64,000 nt of DNA from NCBI RefSeq assembly GCF_014205795.1, contig NZ_JACHCN010000010.1:78072-142071 (forward strand), read 5' to 3'. Under the pieces are notes generated by a model, which saw only the letters and a program-made list of their open reading frames with translations, was not told the origin of the DNA and made no database searches. The translations under genes were made by a program, and so were the position numbers. The DNA comes from Rhodanobacter sp. MP7CTX1. Lineage in GTDB: Bacteria; Pseudomonadota; Gammaproteobacteria; Xanthomonadales; Rhodanobacteraceae. Shown piece after piece: positions 44,139 through 52,168 of the stretch (position 1 is its first letter; the number at the start of each line of letters is the position of its first letter).

Positions 44139-44887
44139 CCGCACCCATAACGGCCCTCATCGCCGAAGACGAGGAACCGCAGCGAACGGAGCTGCGCGGC
44201 ATGCTGGCAACCCTGTGGCCGGAGCTGATCGTTGTCGCCGAATGCGCTGATGGCATCAGCGCGCTTGATGCGTGGACATCGAAGAAACCGGACGTTGCCT
44301 TCCTCGACATCCGCATGCCGGGACTTGGTGGTCTTGAGGTGGCACAACAGGCCGAAAGTCCAGCCCAAGTCGTCTTCATCACCGCTCACGACGAATTCGC
44401 GGTGAAGGCCTTCGACGCTGGCGCCATCGACTACCTGCTGAAACCAATCCGCGCCGATCGCCTCACCGAAACGGTGGCACGTTTGCGCAGCCGCCAGCCC
44501 GCAACGCAAGTCGATCTGACGGCATTGATCGACAGCCTCACCGGCCGGTTGACGCGAGCGGAGACGATCACCTGGATTACCGCCAGCATCGGCGATACCG
44601 TCCGGATGATCCCCATTGAAGACGTCATTTTTTTCCAGTCCGAGGAAAAGTACACCCGCGTAGCCACCGCCGCCGATGCCGCATTCATCCGGACGCCGCT
44701 GAAGGATCTGATGCTCAAGCTCGATCCGGAAGTGTTCTGGAGGGTTCATCGCAATGCCATCGTTCGCGTGTCGGCGATCCGGCAGGTCAAGCCGGACGGG
44801 GATGGTCGCTTGCTTGTCTGGCTCCATGGCATCACCGAGCCGCTTCGCGTGAGCGACGCGTTTCGCCATCGTTTCCGCGCCATGTGA
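44135..44887 (+). CDS. LytTR-family response regulator
   Basis: A 250-residue regulator with a receiver domain (acidic pocket IAEDEEPQ, phospho-acceptor Asp58 in VAFLDIRMPG, Lys in YLLKPI). Its C-terminal LytTR DNA-binding domain (about 145-248) includes VIFFQSEEKYTRV and WRVHRNAIVRVSAI. It is coupled to the kinase gene. An IS3 remnant begins 11 nt after its stop codon, and no terminator is seen. Confidence 0.92.
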   Translation: MTAPITALIAEDEEPQRTELRGMLATLWPELIVVAECADGISALDAWTSKKPDVAFLDIRMPGLGGLEVAQQAESPAQVVFITAHDEFAVKAFDAGAIDYLLKPIRADRLTETVARLRSRQPATQVDLTALIDSLTGRLTRAETITWITASIGDTVRMIPIEDVIFFQSEEKYTRVATAADAAFIRTPLKDLMLKLDPEVFWRVHRNAIVRVSAIRQVKPDGDGRLLVWLHGITEPLRVSDAFRHRFRAM

Positions 44888-44898
44888 TGTGGCATTTC

Positions 44899-45398
44899 CC
44901 AGCAGTTGCCGCGGCGGCTCATCGACGCAGTGAAGCCGTAGTCTTTGAGCAGATCCCGGAAGTCTTCACTGGCACACTTCCGCGGTCGCTATGAAAGATC
45001 AGTCCCGCCTGCTTGCTGGGATGACGTTTAAACCAGGCCATGCGCAGCGCGTCGATGACGATATCCAGGGTCATGTCTTCGCGCATCGACCAACCCGCGA
45101 CCTGACGGCTGAACAGATCGATCACCACGGCCAAGAACAACCAGCCTTCGTCGGTAGCGACGTAGGTGATGTCACCACCCCAGACCTTATCCGGCGCGGC
45201 CACCGTGAACTGACGGTTGAGCAGGTTGGGGGCGATCGGCAGGTCATGGTTGCTGTGGGTGGTCACCTCGAACCGTTTCTTGCCCTTCGCGCGAATGCCG
45301 TGTTTCTGCATCAGCATCAGCAGCCGATGCTTGCCCACGCGGACGCCTTTGTTTTGGAGGTCGCGCCAGATGCGGGGCGGCCCCAGTTGGATGGGTGA
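44899..45398 (-). pseudogene. IS3-family transposase (orfB) remnant
   Basis: The minus strand encodes the middle of an IS3-type DDE transposase. Visible are GPPRIWRDLQNKGVRVGKHR, the first Asp region VWGGDITYVATDEGWLFLA and the second Asp in IFHSDRGS. About 4 nt are missing after HSDRGS, shifting the frame; the shifted frame continues SEDFRDLLKDYGFTASMSRR and is cut off at GNCW. Both ends and the third catalytic Glu are missing, so it is inactive. No terminal inverted repeats are recognisable. Confidence 0.85.
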
Positions 45399-45567
45399 TC
45401 CTTTCGATGGGGAGGTCTGCTTTCTTACTGTCGGCTCGCGACATTGAGGCTACGTTGGGGCGGCTGCCCAACTCATTTAGCTGGGGCTTCGACTGCCCGC
45501 CTTCCGCATGGTTACACCGACGCATTCGCGGTATGGTACCCCGGCGGTACATCGCTCAGGGGGAGTC

Positions 45568-46305
45568 ATGGCAAAACGCAAGGGAGGTGGCGTTGAGGTC
45601 TTGATCTCGCTGCCATGGCCGGTCTGCATCTTGCTTGGCCTGCTCGCCTACATCGGTTTTCGCTACGGCATCGGCTGGTATCTCAGCTCAGGCAGCAGTC
45701 CGATATTGATTGGTTTGGGCAAGCAGGCCGCTAACGGCACCTACGCGCCCCTCGGGTGGATAGCGTTGGGCATTTGCTGGGCTGGCGGTCTCATCTCCTT
45801 CTTTCGTCAACGTAGCCGCAGACACTTGCTGGATACACAGACCGGACTCGACAGCTTGTGCGCCATGAGCTGGCGCGAGTTTGAGATGCTGGTAGGCGAG
45901 GCGTTTCGTCGCCGCGGTTATGCCATCCAGGAAACTGGGCTTGGCGGTGCGGATGGTGGTGTCGACCTGAGCCTGCGTAAGGGCGGTAAGACGACGCTCG
46001 TGCAGTGCAAGCAATGGAAGACGCAGCACGTCGACGTCAAGGTCGTGCGTGAGATGTTTGGTTTGCTGGCGCATCATGGCGCGGCGGCAGTGAAGATCGT
46101 TGCAGTGGGCGACTACACCACTGATGCGAAGCGTTTTGCGCTGGGCAAGCCGATTGAGCTGATTCATGGTGAGGCGTTGCTTGCGATGGTGCGCGAAGGT
46201 CAGACGCCGCCGTTACGGTCTCAAATACTGCGATCACTTCGAAGCTGGGTAGCTAGTCGCAGCCCGCCTTCAGCGTATCTAGGTAATCAGCCCACTCTTG
46301 CATGA
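45568..46305 (+). CDS. Membrane-anchored Mrr-like restriction endonuclease
   Basis: A 245-residue protein with two N-terminal membrane helices (about 12-32 and 60-79) and a PD-(D/E)XK nuclease domain. The domain has SWREFEMLVGEAFRRRGY, Asp133 in GGADGGVDLSL and the QxK pair in TLVQCKQWK. Such proteins (restriction endonuclease-like, DUF2034-type) are thought to cut modified or foreign DNA. The ATG at 45568 has GGGGGAG upstream. The last ~25 residues are not conserved and overlap the 3' end of the integrase gene, where homologues often carry a zinc-ribbon tail, so the C terminus is probably truncated. Confidence 0.85.
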   Translation: MAKRKGGGVEVLISLPWPVCILLGLLAYIGFRYGIGWYLSSGSSPILIGLGKQAANGTYAPLGWIALGICWAGGLISFFRQRSRRHLLDTQTGLDSLCAMSWREFEMLVGEAFRRRGYAIQETGLGGADGGVDLSLRKGGKTTLVQCKQWKTQHVDVKVVREMFGLLAHHGAAAVKIVAVGDYTTDAKRFALGKPIELIHGEALLAMVREGQTPPLRSQILRSLRSWVASRSPPSAYLGNQPTLA

Positions 46306-47470
46306 TCTTCCGACGTTCAGGCAAGTGCTGCGTCTTGTTGTAGACGCCGGGCACACCTGGTTCCTTATGCGATAGCTGTCGCTCCAGCGCCTCGGGATTC
46401 CAACCAAGCTCACCCAACAGAGTGCGGGCCATGTGGCGGAAGCCATGGCCGGTGATGATGCCTTTGTAGCCGATTCGGGCCAGAGCTGCATTCACCGCAC
46501 CGTCTGACATATTGCGGCTGGAACTACGCGCGCCGGGGAACACGTATTTACCACGACCAGTAAGCGGATGCAGCTCACGCAAGATGGCTACGGCCTGACG
46601 CGCGAGTGGAACAGAGTGTGGTTTGGTATTGGGGTTCTCCTTGGCTGCCTTGCGCAACTTCTGGATCATCGGCGGCACCTTATAGACAGGATTTTGGCCA
46701 TCTAGGTCGAATTGCGCCCATTCCGCCTGGCGGATCTCGCCCGGACGGCAAAACCACAAGGGTGCCAGCCTGAGCGCACACTCCACTACGAATGTGCCAG
46801 TAAAACCGTCGATCGCTCGCATCAGTTCACCAACTTGCACCGGATCGATGATCGTCGCGTAATTTTGTGGCTGTCGTGCTGGGAGGGTATCGCGCAGATC
46901 AGCCGCAGGATCACGGCTTGCGCGCTCGGTGGCGACAGCGAAACGAAACACTCGGCTCAACTGGTTCCTCAGCCGGTGCGCCTGTTCCTTATGCCCACGC
47001 TTTACAAGGCGCGCCAGCAGTGGCCGAATTTCAGCAACACCTACGTCAGCCACGGGTAAGCGTCCAATCCACGGGAAAGCATGGTTCTCCAGCCGGTCCC
47101 GCTCTTTGGCGAACTGGCCTGGCGTCCACTCATGCTGCCTTACAGCCAACCACTCGCGCGCTATCACTTCAAAGCTGTTGGCGGCACGATCCACGCCAGC
47201 GGCCTTGACGGCCTTGCGTTGCGCGCCAGGATTAACGCCAGCGGCTATCAGCTTGCGGGCGGCATCGCGCTTTTCGCGAGCCTCCTTCAGGCCCGTGTCC
47301 GGATAGGTACCCATGCTCAGAGTCTTTCGCTTTCCGCCAAACCGATAGTCAAAACGCCACCAGCGAGAGCCATTCGTGTTCAGCAGCAGATACATGCCGC
47401 CGCCGTCTGTCAGCTTGCGGGCTTTGTCAGCTGGCTTGGCATTCTTAATTTGTAGATCGGACAGCGACAT
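46253..47470 (-). CDS. P4-type tyrosine integrase of the tRNA-Met island
   Basis: A complete 405-residue site-specific recombinase. The N-terminal arm-binding domain is KARKLTDGGGMYLLL and RKTLSMGTYPDTGLKEAR. The core-binding domain (about 100-190) precedes the catalytic domain with the first Arg in CRPGEIRQAEW, GHGFRHMARTLL (HxxR), SHKEPGVPGVYNK and the probable nucleophile Tyr in VYNKTQH. It starts 176 nt from the 3' end of tRNA-Met, the classical position for an island integrase, and reads away from it. Confidence 0.95.
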   Translation of the reverse strand: MSLSDLQIKNAKPADKARKLTDGGGMYLLLNTNGSRWWRFDYRFGGKRKTLSMGTYPDTGLKEAREKRDAARKLIAAGVNPGAQRKAVKAAGVDRAANSFEVIAREWLAVRQHEWTPGQFAKERDRLENHAFPWIGRLPVADVGVAEIRPLLARLVKRGHKEQAHRLRNQLSRVFRFAVATERASRDPAADLRDTLPARQPQNYATIIDPVQVGELMRAIDGFTGTFVVECALRLAPLWFCRPGEIRQAEWAQFDLDGQNPVYKVPPMIQKLRKAAKENPNTKPHSVPLARQAVAILRELHPLTGRGKYVFPGARSSSRNMSDGAVNAALARIGYKGIITGHGFRHMARTLLGELGWNPEALERQLSHKEPGVPGVYNKTQHLPERRKIMQEWADYLDTLKAGCD

Positions 47471-47578
47471 AACGGCAGCCCTTTGGCGGTAGCTTTTTTG
47501 ACGGCAGAGATCTCCCGCCAAAACTACCGCTCCGTGACGGTAGATTGTAGTGGACGGCATGCTACTACGCTGGACATG

Positions 47579-47619
47579 AAAAAGGCCGGAACCCTTGATG
47601 TTGTTGGGTCTGCCGGCCT
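47579..47619 (-). terminator. Intrinsic terminator downstream of tRNA-Met
   Basis: On the minus strand AGGCCGG and CCGGCCT pair around an inner ACCC/GGGT helix, followed by TTTTT. It lies about 27 nt after the tRNA 3' end and would end the tRNA transcript before the integrase promoter region. Confidence 0.75.
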
Positions 47620-47645
47620 ACTTTGGATGTCGCTGGATTACTTTT

Positions 47646-47722
47646 TGGTGGCTATGGGTGGACTCGAACCACCGACCCCAGCATTATGAGTGCTGTGCTC
47701 TAACCAGCTGAGCTACATAGCC
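47646..47722 (-). tRNA. tRNA-Met (CAU), elongator type
   Basis: A 77-nt tRNA with encoded CCA. The acceptor GGCTATG pairs with CATAGCC, the D arm is AGCTCAGCTGGTTAGAGC, and the anticodon loop CTCATAA gives CAU. The T arm contains GGTTCGAGTCC. The sequence resembles E. coli elongator tRNA-Met more than the initiator (paired first base) or the lysidine-type tRNA-Ile. It borders the integrase and is the probable integration target of the island. Confidence 0.95.
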
Positions 47723-47900
47723 ATTCGGAAACCCGCCATGCCGGATCAGAACGATACGGGCGGGGCGCGGAAGTTTAGTCGTCCTGGGCCTCGCGTTCAA
47801 GTCTGATGCTTGCGGGTGCTTTGCGCGCTGTGGTTGAATCGGGGCAAGGATTGGGTGCTTTTGCCTTGCGCATGGCACCCGTATGGCTCCAGGAGGCGGG

Positions 47901-48461
47901 ATGATCGACGTTGATGGCTATCGTCCGAATGTGGGCATCGTGCTGCTGAATGCAGACGGCCGGCTGTTCTGGGCGCGCCGGATCAATCGCGATGGCTGGC
48001 AGTTTCCGCAGGGCGGCATGCGCTCGGATGAAACGCCGCTGGAGGCGATGTACCGCGAGCTGGAAGAGGAAACTGGGCTGGCTCCGCAGCACGTGGAGGT
48101 CATTGCGGCCACGCACGGATGGCTGCGCTACCGGCTGCCCCATCGTTATGTGCGCCATCATCAGCGTCCCACCTGCATCGGCCAGAAGCAGGTGTGGTTT
48201 CTGCTCAAGCTGGTGGGCGACGAAGAAGCACTGAAGCTCGATGCCTGCGACAAGCCGGAGTTCGACATCTGGCGCTGGGTGGATTTCTGGTACCCGGCCG
48301 CGCACGTCGTCAATTTCAAGCGGCAGGTCTATGAGCGGGCACTGCGCCACTTTGCGCCGCTGGTGGAAGGCCTGTTCAGTGTCGAACTCGGCACCTTGCC
48401 ACCGCGGGATACCGCCGACGGCCCGACGCCCGGCCCGGGCGATGGCCGCGAAGCTGCCTGA
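47901..48461 (+). CDS. rppH: RNA pyrophosphohydrolase RppH
   Basis: A Nudix hydrolase of about 186 residues that removes pyrophosphate from 5'-triphosphorylated mRNA to trigger decay. The N terminus [15 protein letters not shown] is family-typical. The Nudix box spans [23 protein letters not shown], with its REL.EE.G core. Conserved [10 protein letters not shown] and [11 protein letters not shown] follow. The ATG at 47901 has GGAGG 4 nt upstream. A proline/glycine-rich C-terminal tail is extra. Confidence 0.95.
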   Translation: MIDVDGYRPNVGIVLLNADGRLFWARRINRDGWQFPQGGMRSDETPLEAMYRELEEETGLAPQHVEVIAATHGWLRYRLPHRYVRHHQRPTCIGQKQVWFLLKLVGDEEALKLDACDKPEFDIWRWVDFWYPAAHVVNFKRQVYERALRHFAPLVEGLFSVELGTLPPRDTADGPTPGPGDGREAA

Positions 48462-48492
48462 AGCGAAACCTGAATCGGTTTTCGACTAATTG

Positions 48493-48523
48493 TTGACAAT
48501 CATTCGCATTCGCGTTCTCATAC
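48493..48523 (+). promoter_or_regulatory. Fur-box-like promoter of bfd
   Basis: A TTGACA -35 (48493-48498) overlaps GACAATCATTCGCATTCGC (48495-48513), which matches the 19-bp Fur consensus at 12 of 19 positions. A weak -10 (TCATAC, 48518-48523) lies 19 nt from the -35. Iron-dependent repression of bfd is known in other gammaproteobacteria and fits this site. Confidence 0.55.
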
Positions 48524-48528
48524 GCACC

Positions 48529-48726
48529 ATGTACGTATGCATGTGCAACGCCGTTACCGACCACGACATCCGCCGCGAAGCGGCCGATGGCGTGCATTCC
48601 TTTGCCGAATTGCAGGCCCGCACCGGCTGTTCCGACTGCTGTGGCTGCTGCGAGCAGGAAGCGCGCGCCACGCTCAGCAAGGCCGTCGAACACCTGTTCG
48701 GCCAGATGCCAACCGTCGCGGCCTGA
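48529..48726 (+). CDS. bfd: Bacterioferritin-associated ferredoxin
   Basis: A 65-residue [2Fe-2S] ferredoxin that reduces bacterioferritin iron for release. The cluster cysteines are in VCMCNAVTD at the N terminus and GCSDCCGCC near residue 34. The ATG at 48529 gives the standard start MYVCMCNAV. It lies under a Fur-like site and 169 nt ahead of bfr, its physiological partner. Confidence 0.94.
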   Translation: MYVCMCNAVTDHDIRREAADGVHSFAELQARTGCSDCCGCCEQEARATLSKAVEHLFGQMPTVAA

Positions 48727-48895
48727 GCGGACGCTCTTCGCTCCAAATCCCCGTACTTTTCTGCGCACCCCGCTCGCCTCACACAGCTAGCGGTGCGGGT
48801 GGCCGCGGCCAAACCGTAGCCATTCCCATTTCGTCGGCACGCGTACGGAGTTTGTATAGTGTCGGCCTGCCCAGTTGGCCTGCCGGAGAGCGATC

Positions 48896-49366
48896 ATGAA
48901 AGGCGATGCGAAAGTCATCGAGTTCCTCAACAAGGTGCTCTACAACGAACTGACCGCGATCAACCAGTACTTCCTGCATTACCGCATGTACAAGGACTGG
49001 GGCTACACCGAGCTGGCCGAGCACGAGTACAAAGAGTCGATCGAGGAGATGAAGCATGCCGATCATCTGATCGAGCGCATTCTGTTTCTCGATGGTCTGC
49101 CCAACCTGCAGCATCTGGGCAAGCTGCGCATCGGCGAAAACGCGCTGGAGGCATTGCAAGGCGATCTGGATCTTGAAATGGCCGCCGTGGTCGACTTGCG
49201 CTTGGCGATCGCGCACAGCGAAGGCATCGCCGACTACGTCAGCCGCGATCTGTTCAAGAACATCCTGCATGACGAGGAAGAACACATCGACTGGCTGGAG
49301 ACCCAGTTCAGCCTGGTCAAGGACATCGGCGCAGAGCGCTACCTGCAAAACAAGATGCAGAGCTGA
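48896..49366 (+). CDS. bfr: Bacterioferritin
   Basis: A 156-residue haem-containing ferritin subunit of the 24-mer iron store. [20 protein letters not shown] opens helix A. The haem-ligating Met is in [20 protein letters not shown], and the ferroxidase ligands include the Glu in NELTAINQ and [13 protein letters not shown]. The ATG at 48896 is chosen over an upstream codon because it gives the conserved start. Confidence 0.96.
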   Translation: MKGDAKVIEFLNKVLYNELTAINQYFLHYRMYKDWGYTELAEHEYKESIEEMKHADHLIERILFLDGLPNLQHLGKLRIGENALEALQGDLDLEMAAVVDLRLAIAHSEGIADYVSRDLFKNILHDEEEHIDWLETQFSLVKDIGAERYLQNKMQS

Positions 49367-49381
49367 GCGGCTACGCCCGAA

Positions 49382-49404
49382 CCAGCTGTCCAGGTGACAG
49401 CTGG
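49382..49404. terminator. Hairpin after bfr
   Basis: CCAGCTGTC and GACAGCTGG form a perfect 9-bp stem with a 5-nt loop 15 nt after the bfr stop. There is no T-tract, so it may stabilise the transcript end or be a weak terminator. Confidence 0.4.
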
Positions 49405-49482
49405 CCACCCAAGCGCACGCTCGTTCCTTGACGCTGTGATCGTGGCAGCGCTATACGTTGGGTTTTCCCCGGACGGGTCCGT

Positions 49483-50238
49483 ATGGCTTCACGACCACCG
49501 CCGCGCTTTGTCGTGCGCAAGCAGGATGACATGGGCAACCGCCAGCGTCGGCTGTGGTTCGGCCTGGCGTGGCTGGGCAGCCTGCTGCTGACCGGGCTGG
49601 TGGTCGGACTGCTCGCACGGCACACCGCTCCGGCTGCCGTGGATCAGCGGCAGTTGCGCACCCTGCGCGCACAGATCGATGACCTGCAGCAGCAGCTCGT
49701 GAACCTGCAGCGTAGCGACCAGGTGAATGATGTTGCCACTCGCTCGCTGCGTGGCACGCTGGCGCAGCGCGAGGAAGAGATCAACGGTCTGCGCGCCGAT
49801 CTGGGCTTCTATTCGCGGCTGGTGGGCGGCGATGCGCAACGCGAGGGTTTGAAGCTGCAAGAGGTGAAACTGCAGCCGATCGCGGGTTCGCGCGGCTGGA
49901 ACCTCACTCTCAGCCTGACCCAGAGTACCCGCCGCGACGATGCGATGACCGGCAATGCGCTGGTCAGCGTGGAAGGCCTGCGCGCCAACAAGGTGGTACA
50001 ACTGGATTGGTCGGCGCTTGGCGATGCCGCCCAAAAGGATGGCCTGCCGTTCCACTTCATGTATTTTCAGCAGCTGCACGGCACCATCGTGCTGCCGGCG
50101 GATTTCCGTCCGACCCGGCTGCGCATCAGCATTCAGCCCGCGGGTGACGAACCGGTGACCCGAACGGTCGCCTGGGGCGATGCGCTCAGCGGCAACATCA
50201 CCACGACAGCCCATGGGGATCCCGATGCTCAACCGTAA
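49483..50238 (+). CDS. DUF6776-like membrane-anchored protein
   Basis: A 251-residue protein with a cytoplasmic N-terminal segment, one membrane helix (about 24-45), a coiled coil (54-100, RTLRAQIDDLQQQLVNLQ) and a beta-rich C-terminal domain (115-235). The layout and the place just before a bactofilin gene fit the DUF6776 family of Xanthomonadales. Its end overlaps the bactofilin start, so the two are co-expressed. Role unknown; association with a bactofilin scaffold is inference. Confidence 0.75.
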   Translation: MASRPPPRFVVRKQDDMGNRQRRLWFGLAWLGSLLLTGLVVGLLARHTAPAAVDQRQLRTLRAQIDDLQQQLVNLQRSDQVNDVATRSLRGTLAQREEEINGLRADLGFYSRLVGGDAQREGLKLQEVKLQPIAGSRGWNLTLSLTQSTRRDDAMTGNALVSVEGLRANKVVQLDWSALGDAAQKDGLPFHFMYFQQLHGTIVLPADFRPTRLRISIQPAGDEPVTRTVAWGDALSGNITTTAHGDPDAQP

Positions 50239-50658
50239 ACGCAATGAACGCAGCAGCACCAGCCACGAGACCAGCCTGATCGCCCGCGGCACGGTGATCC
50301 GCGGCGACCTGCGTTTCAGCGGCGCACTCCACCTGGATGGGCGCATCGAGGGCACCGTGCTGGGCGAGGGCGAGGAGGCGATGTTCACGCTCAGCGAGCA
50401 TGGCCAGGTGCAAGGGAGATCCGCGTTCCACACGCCGTGATCAACGGCCATGTGACGGGCGACGTTCACATCAGTGCCCGATTGGAGCTGGCGCCACAGG
50501 CACGCATCGACGGCGATCTGCGCTATCACACGCTGGAAATGGCGGCCGGCGCACAGGTCAACGGCCGGATCTCCCGCCAGATCGAGGAAGTTCGGCGCGA
50601 ACTGCCGGCACCGGATGCGCCCGCCCCTACTGCGCTGGATGAGGCCTTACCGGCCTGA
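50225..50658 (+). pseudogene. Bactofilin (polymer-forming cytoskeletal protein), frameshifted
   Basis: The first frame (50225-50440) encodes MLNRKRNERSSTSHETSLIA and then ARGTVIRGDLRFSGALHLDG up to the words EHGQVQG; it then fails. The next frame resumes with the expected [20 protein letters not shown] and the rest of the beta-helix repeats to 50658. Adding one G in the run at 50414-50416 restores one 144-residue bactofilin. The break is either a real inactivating slip in a G-run or a sequencing error. The intact beta-helix repeats on both sides show it was a functional gene very recently. Confidence 0.85.
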
Positions 50659-50704
50659 AGCGGTATGCTTGCGCTTGTCCGTCACGGCCCCATTTAGAAG
50701 AGTT

Positions 50705-51073
50705 ATGGAAACGTTCGTCAGCATTCCCGATTACCGCAGCAGTGGCACGCCGTTGGTGTTCACCGCGGCCGCCGCACACAAAGTGCATGAGCTGATTGCC
50801 GAAGAGGGCAATCCGGCGCTGAAACTGCGGGTGTACATCACTGGGGGCGGTTGCTCGGGTTTCCAGTACGGCTTCACTTTTGACGAAGCCCAGGCGGAGG
50901 ACGATTTTGCCATCGAACGCGAAGGCGTGACGCTGTTGTGCGACCCGCTGTCGCTGCAGTACCTCACCGGCGCGCAGATCGATTACGCCGAGAACCTCAG
51001 CGGCTCGCAGTTCGTCATCAGCAACCCGAACGCCAAGACCACCTGCGGCTGCGGCTCCTCGTTCTCCACCTGA
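50705..51073 (+). CDS. erpA: Iron-sulfur cluster insertion protein ErpA
   Basis: A 122-residue A-type carrier that delivers [Fe-S] clusters to apoproteins such as IspG/IspH and respiratory enzymes. The three cluster cysteines are in [13 protein letters not shown] and in [11 protein letters not shown] at the C terminus. The ATG at 50705 gives [19 protein letters not shown]. It precedes nudC by 13 nt. Confidence 0.95.
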   Translation: METFVSIPDYRSSGTPLVFTAAAAHKVHELIAEEGNPALKLRVYITGGGCSGFQYGFTFDEAQAEDDFAIEREGVTLLCDPLSLQYLTGAQIDYAENLSGSQFVISNPNAKTTCGCGSSFST

Positions 51074-51086
51074 GCGGATCGTTTCC

Positions 51087-52079
51087 ATGGATCGGGCCAA
51101 GCTGCCGCGCCCCAACACCTTCGCCGGACTCAGTCTGATCCTCGACCGCGTCGCCGAGCGGCGCGACGAATCCGCCTGGATCGCCGAGCAGGCACGCTCT
51201 GCTAAAGCGCGCTATCTGTTGCTGGACGCGGCGGGCGAGGCCTTCATGCAGAAGGATTTCCTGCAACAAGGCGGCGAGGCCTTGCGGTGGCTCGACGCGA
51301 ACGAGCGCGAGCAACTGCTCGGTGACACGCCGGCGAGCCTGCTGGGCATCGCCAACCAGCGTCCGCACTTCATGCTGGTGCTGGACGATGCCACCCGCAT
51401 CGATACCCTGGAAACTGCACTCGATGCGCGTCGCGTGGGTCTGCGCGCTGCGGGCCTGCAGTTGTCGGCGGACGAAGCCGGCCTGTTTGCTTACGCCAAG
51501 GGCCTGTCGCACTGGCAGCGCGAGACGCGGTACTGCGCTCATTGTGGCTTTCCCTTGCTACTGGTCGCCGCCGGCCATCGCGCACGCTGCACGAACCCGG
51601 AGGACTGCGGCCGCCTGCATTTCCCACGCACCGATGCGGCCGTCATTATGCTGGTCGAACACGACGGCGCGTGCCTGCTCGGTCGCCAGGCCGGCTGGCC
51701 GCCAGGTCGCTACTCGACCCTGGCCGGTTTCGTCGAGCCGGGCGAATCACTGGAAGATGCGGTGCGCCGCGAGGTGGCCGAAGAAGCCGGCGTCATCGTC
51801 GACGAAGTGCGCTATCACTCCTCGCAGCCATGGCCGATGCCTGCCTCGCTGATGGTCGGCTTCATCGCCACCGCGGTGTCGCGCCAGATCAGCAAGCGCG
51901 ACCACGAACTGGAAGACGCGCGCTGGTTTACGCCGAAGCAAATTGTCGATGGGCTGGCCGACGGCAGCTTCCTGCCATCGATGGCGTTGTCGGTGTCCTA
52001 CCACTTGCTGGCGCACTGGCTGCAGCAGCGAGCGGGGCTGGATCTGGATGAGCTGGTTGCCAACAGCAACTCGCGCTGA
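51087..52079 (+). CDS. nudC: NAD(+)/NADH pyrophosphatase NudC
   Basis: A 330-residue Nudix enzyme that hydrolyses NADH/NAD and decaps NAD-capped RNA. The zinc ribbon is YCAHCGFPLLL with RCTNPEDCGRLHFPR. The Nudix box spans GFVEPGESLEDAVRREVAEEAG, followed by the NudC-specific SQPWPMPASLMVGF. The N-terminal domain (1-135) is typical in size. It is close behind erpA and probably co-transcribed. Confidence 0.95.
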   Translation: MDRAKLPRPNTFAGLSLILDRVAERRDESAWIAEQARSAKARYLLLDAAGEAFMQKDFLQQGGEALRWLDANEREQLLGDTPASLLGIANQRPHFMLVLDDATRIDTLETALDARRVGLRAAGLQLSADEAGLFAYAKGLSHWQRETRYCAHCGFPLLLVAAGHRARCTNPEDCGRLHFPRTDAAVIMLVEHDGACLLGRQAGWPPGRYSTLAGFVEPGESLEDAVRREVAEEAGVIVDEVRYHSSQPWPMPASLMVGFIATAVSRQISKRDHELEDARWFTPKQIVDGLADGSFLPSMALSVSYHLLAHWLQQRAGLDLDELVANSNSR

Positions 52080-52168
52080 CTCCTGTGCGAGTCACCTCGG
52101 CGGCCCTACCTAGCCGAACTTGAGCCCTATTCGCCTGTCATATCTCCTGCACATCACAGGGATCGGAG

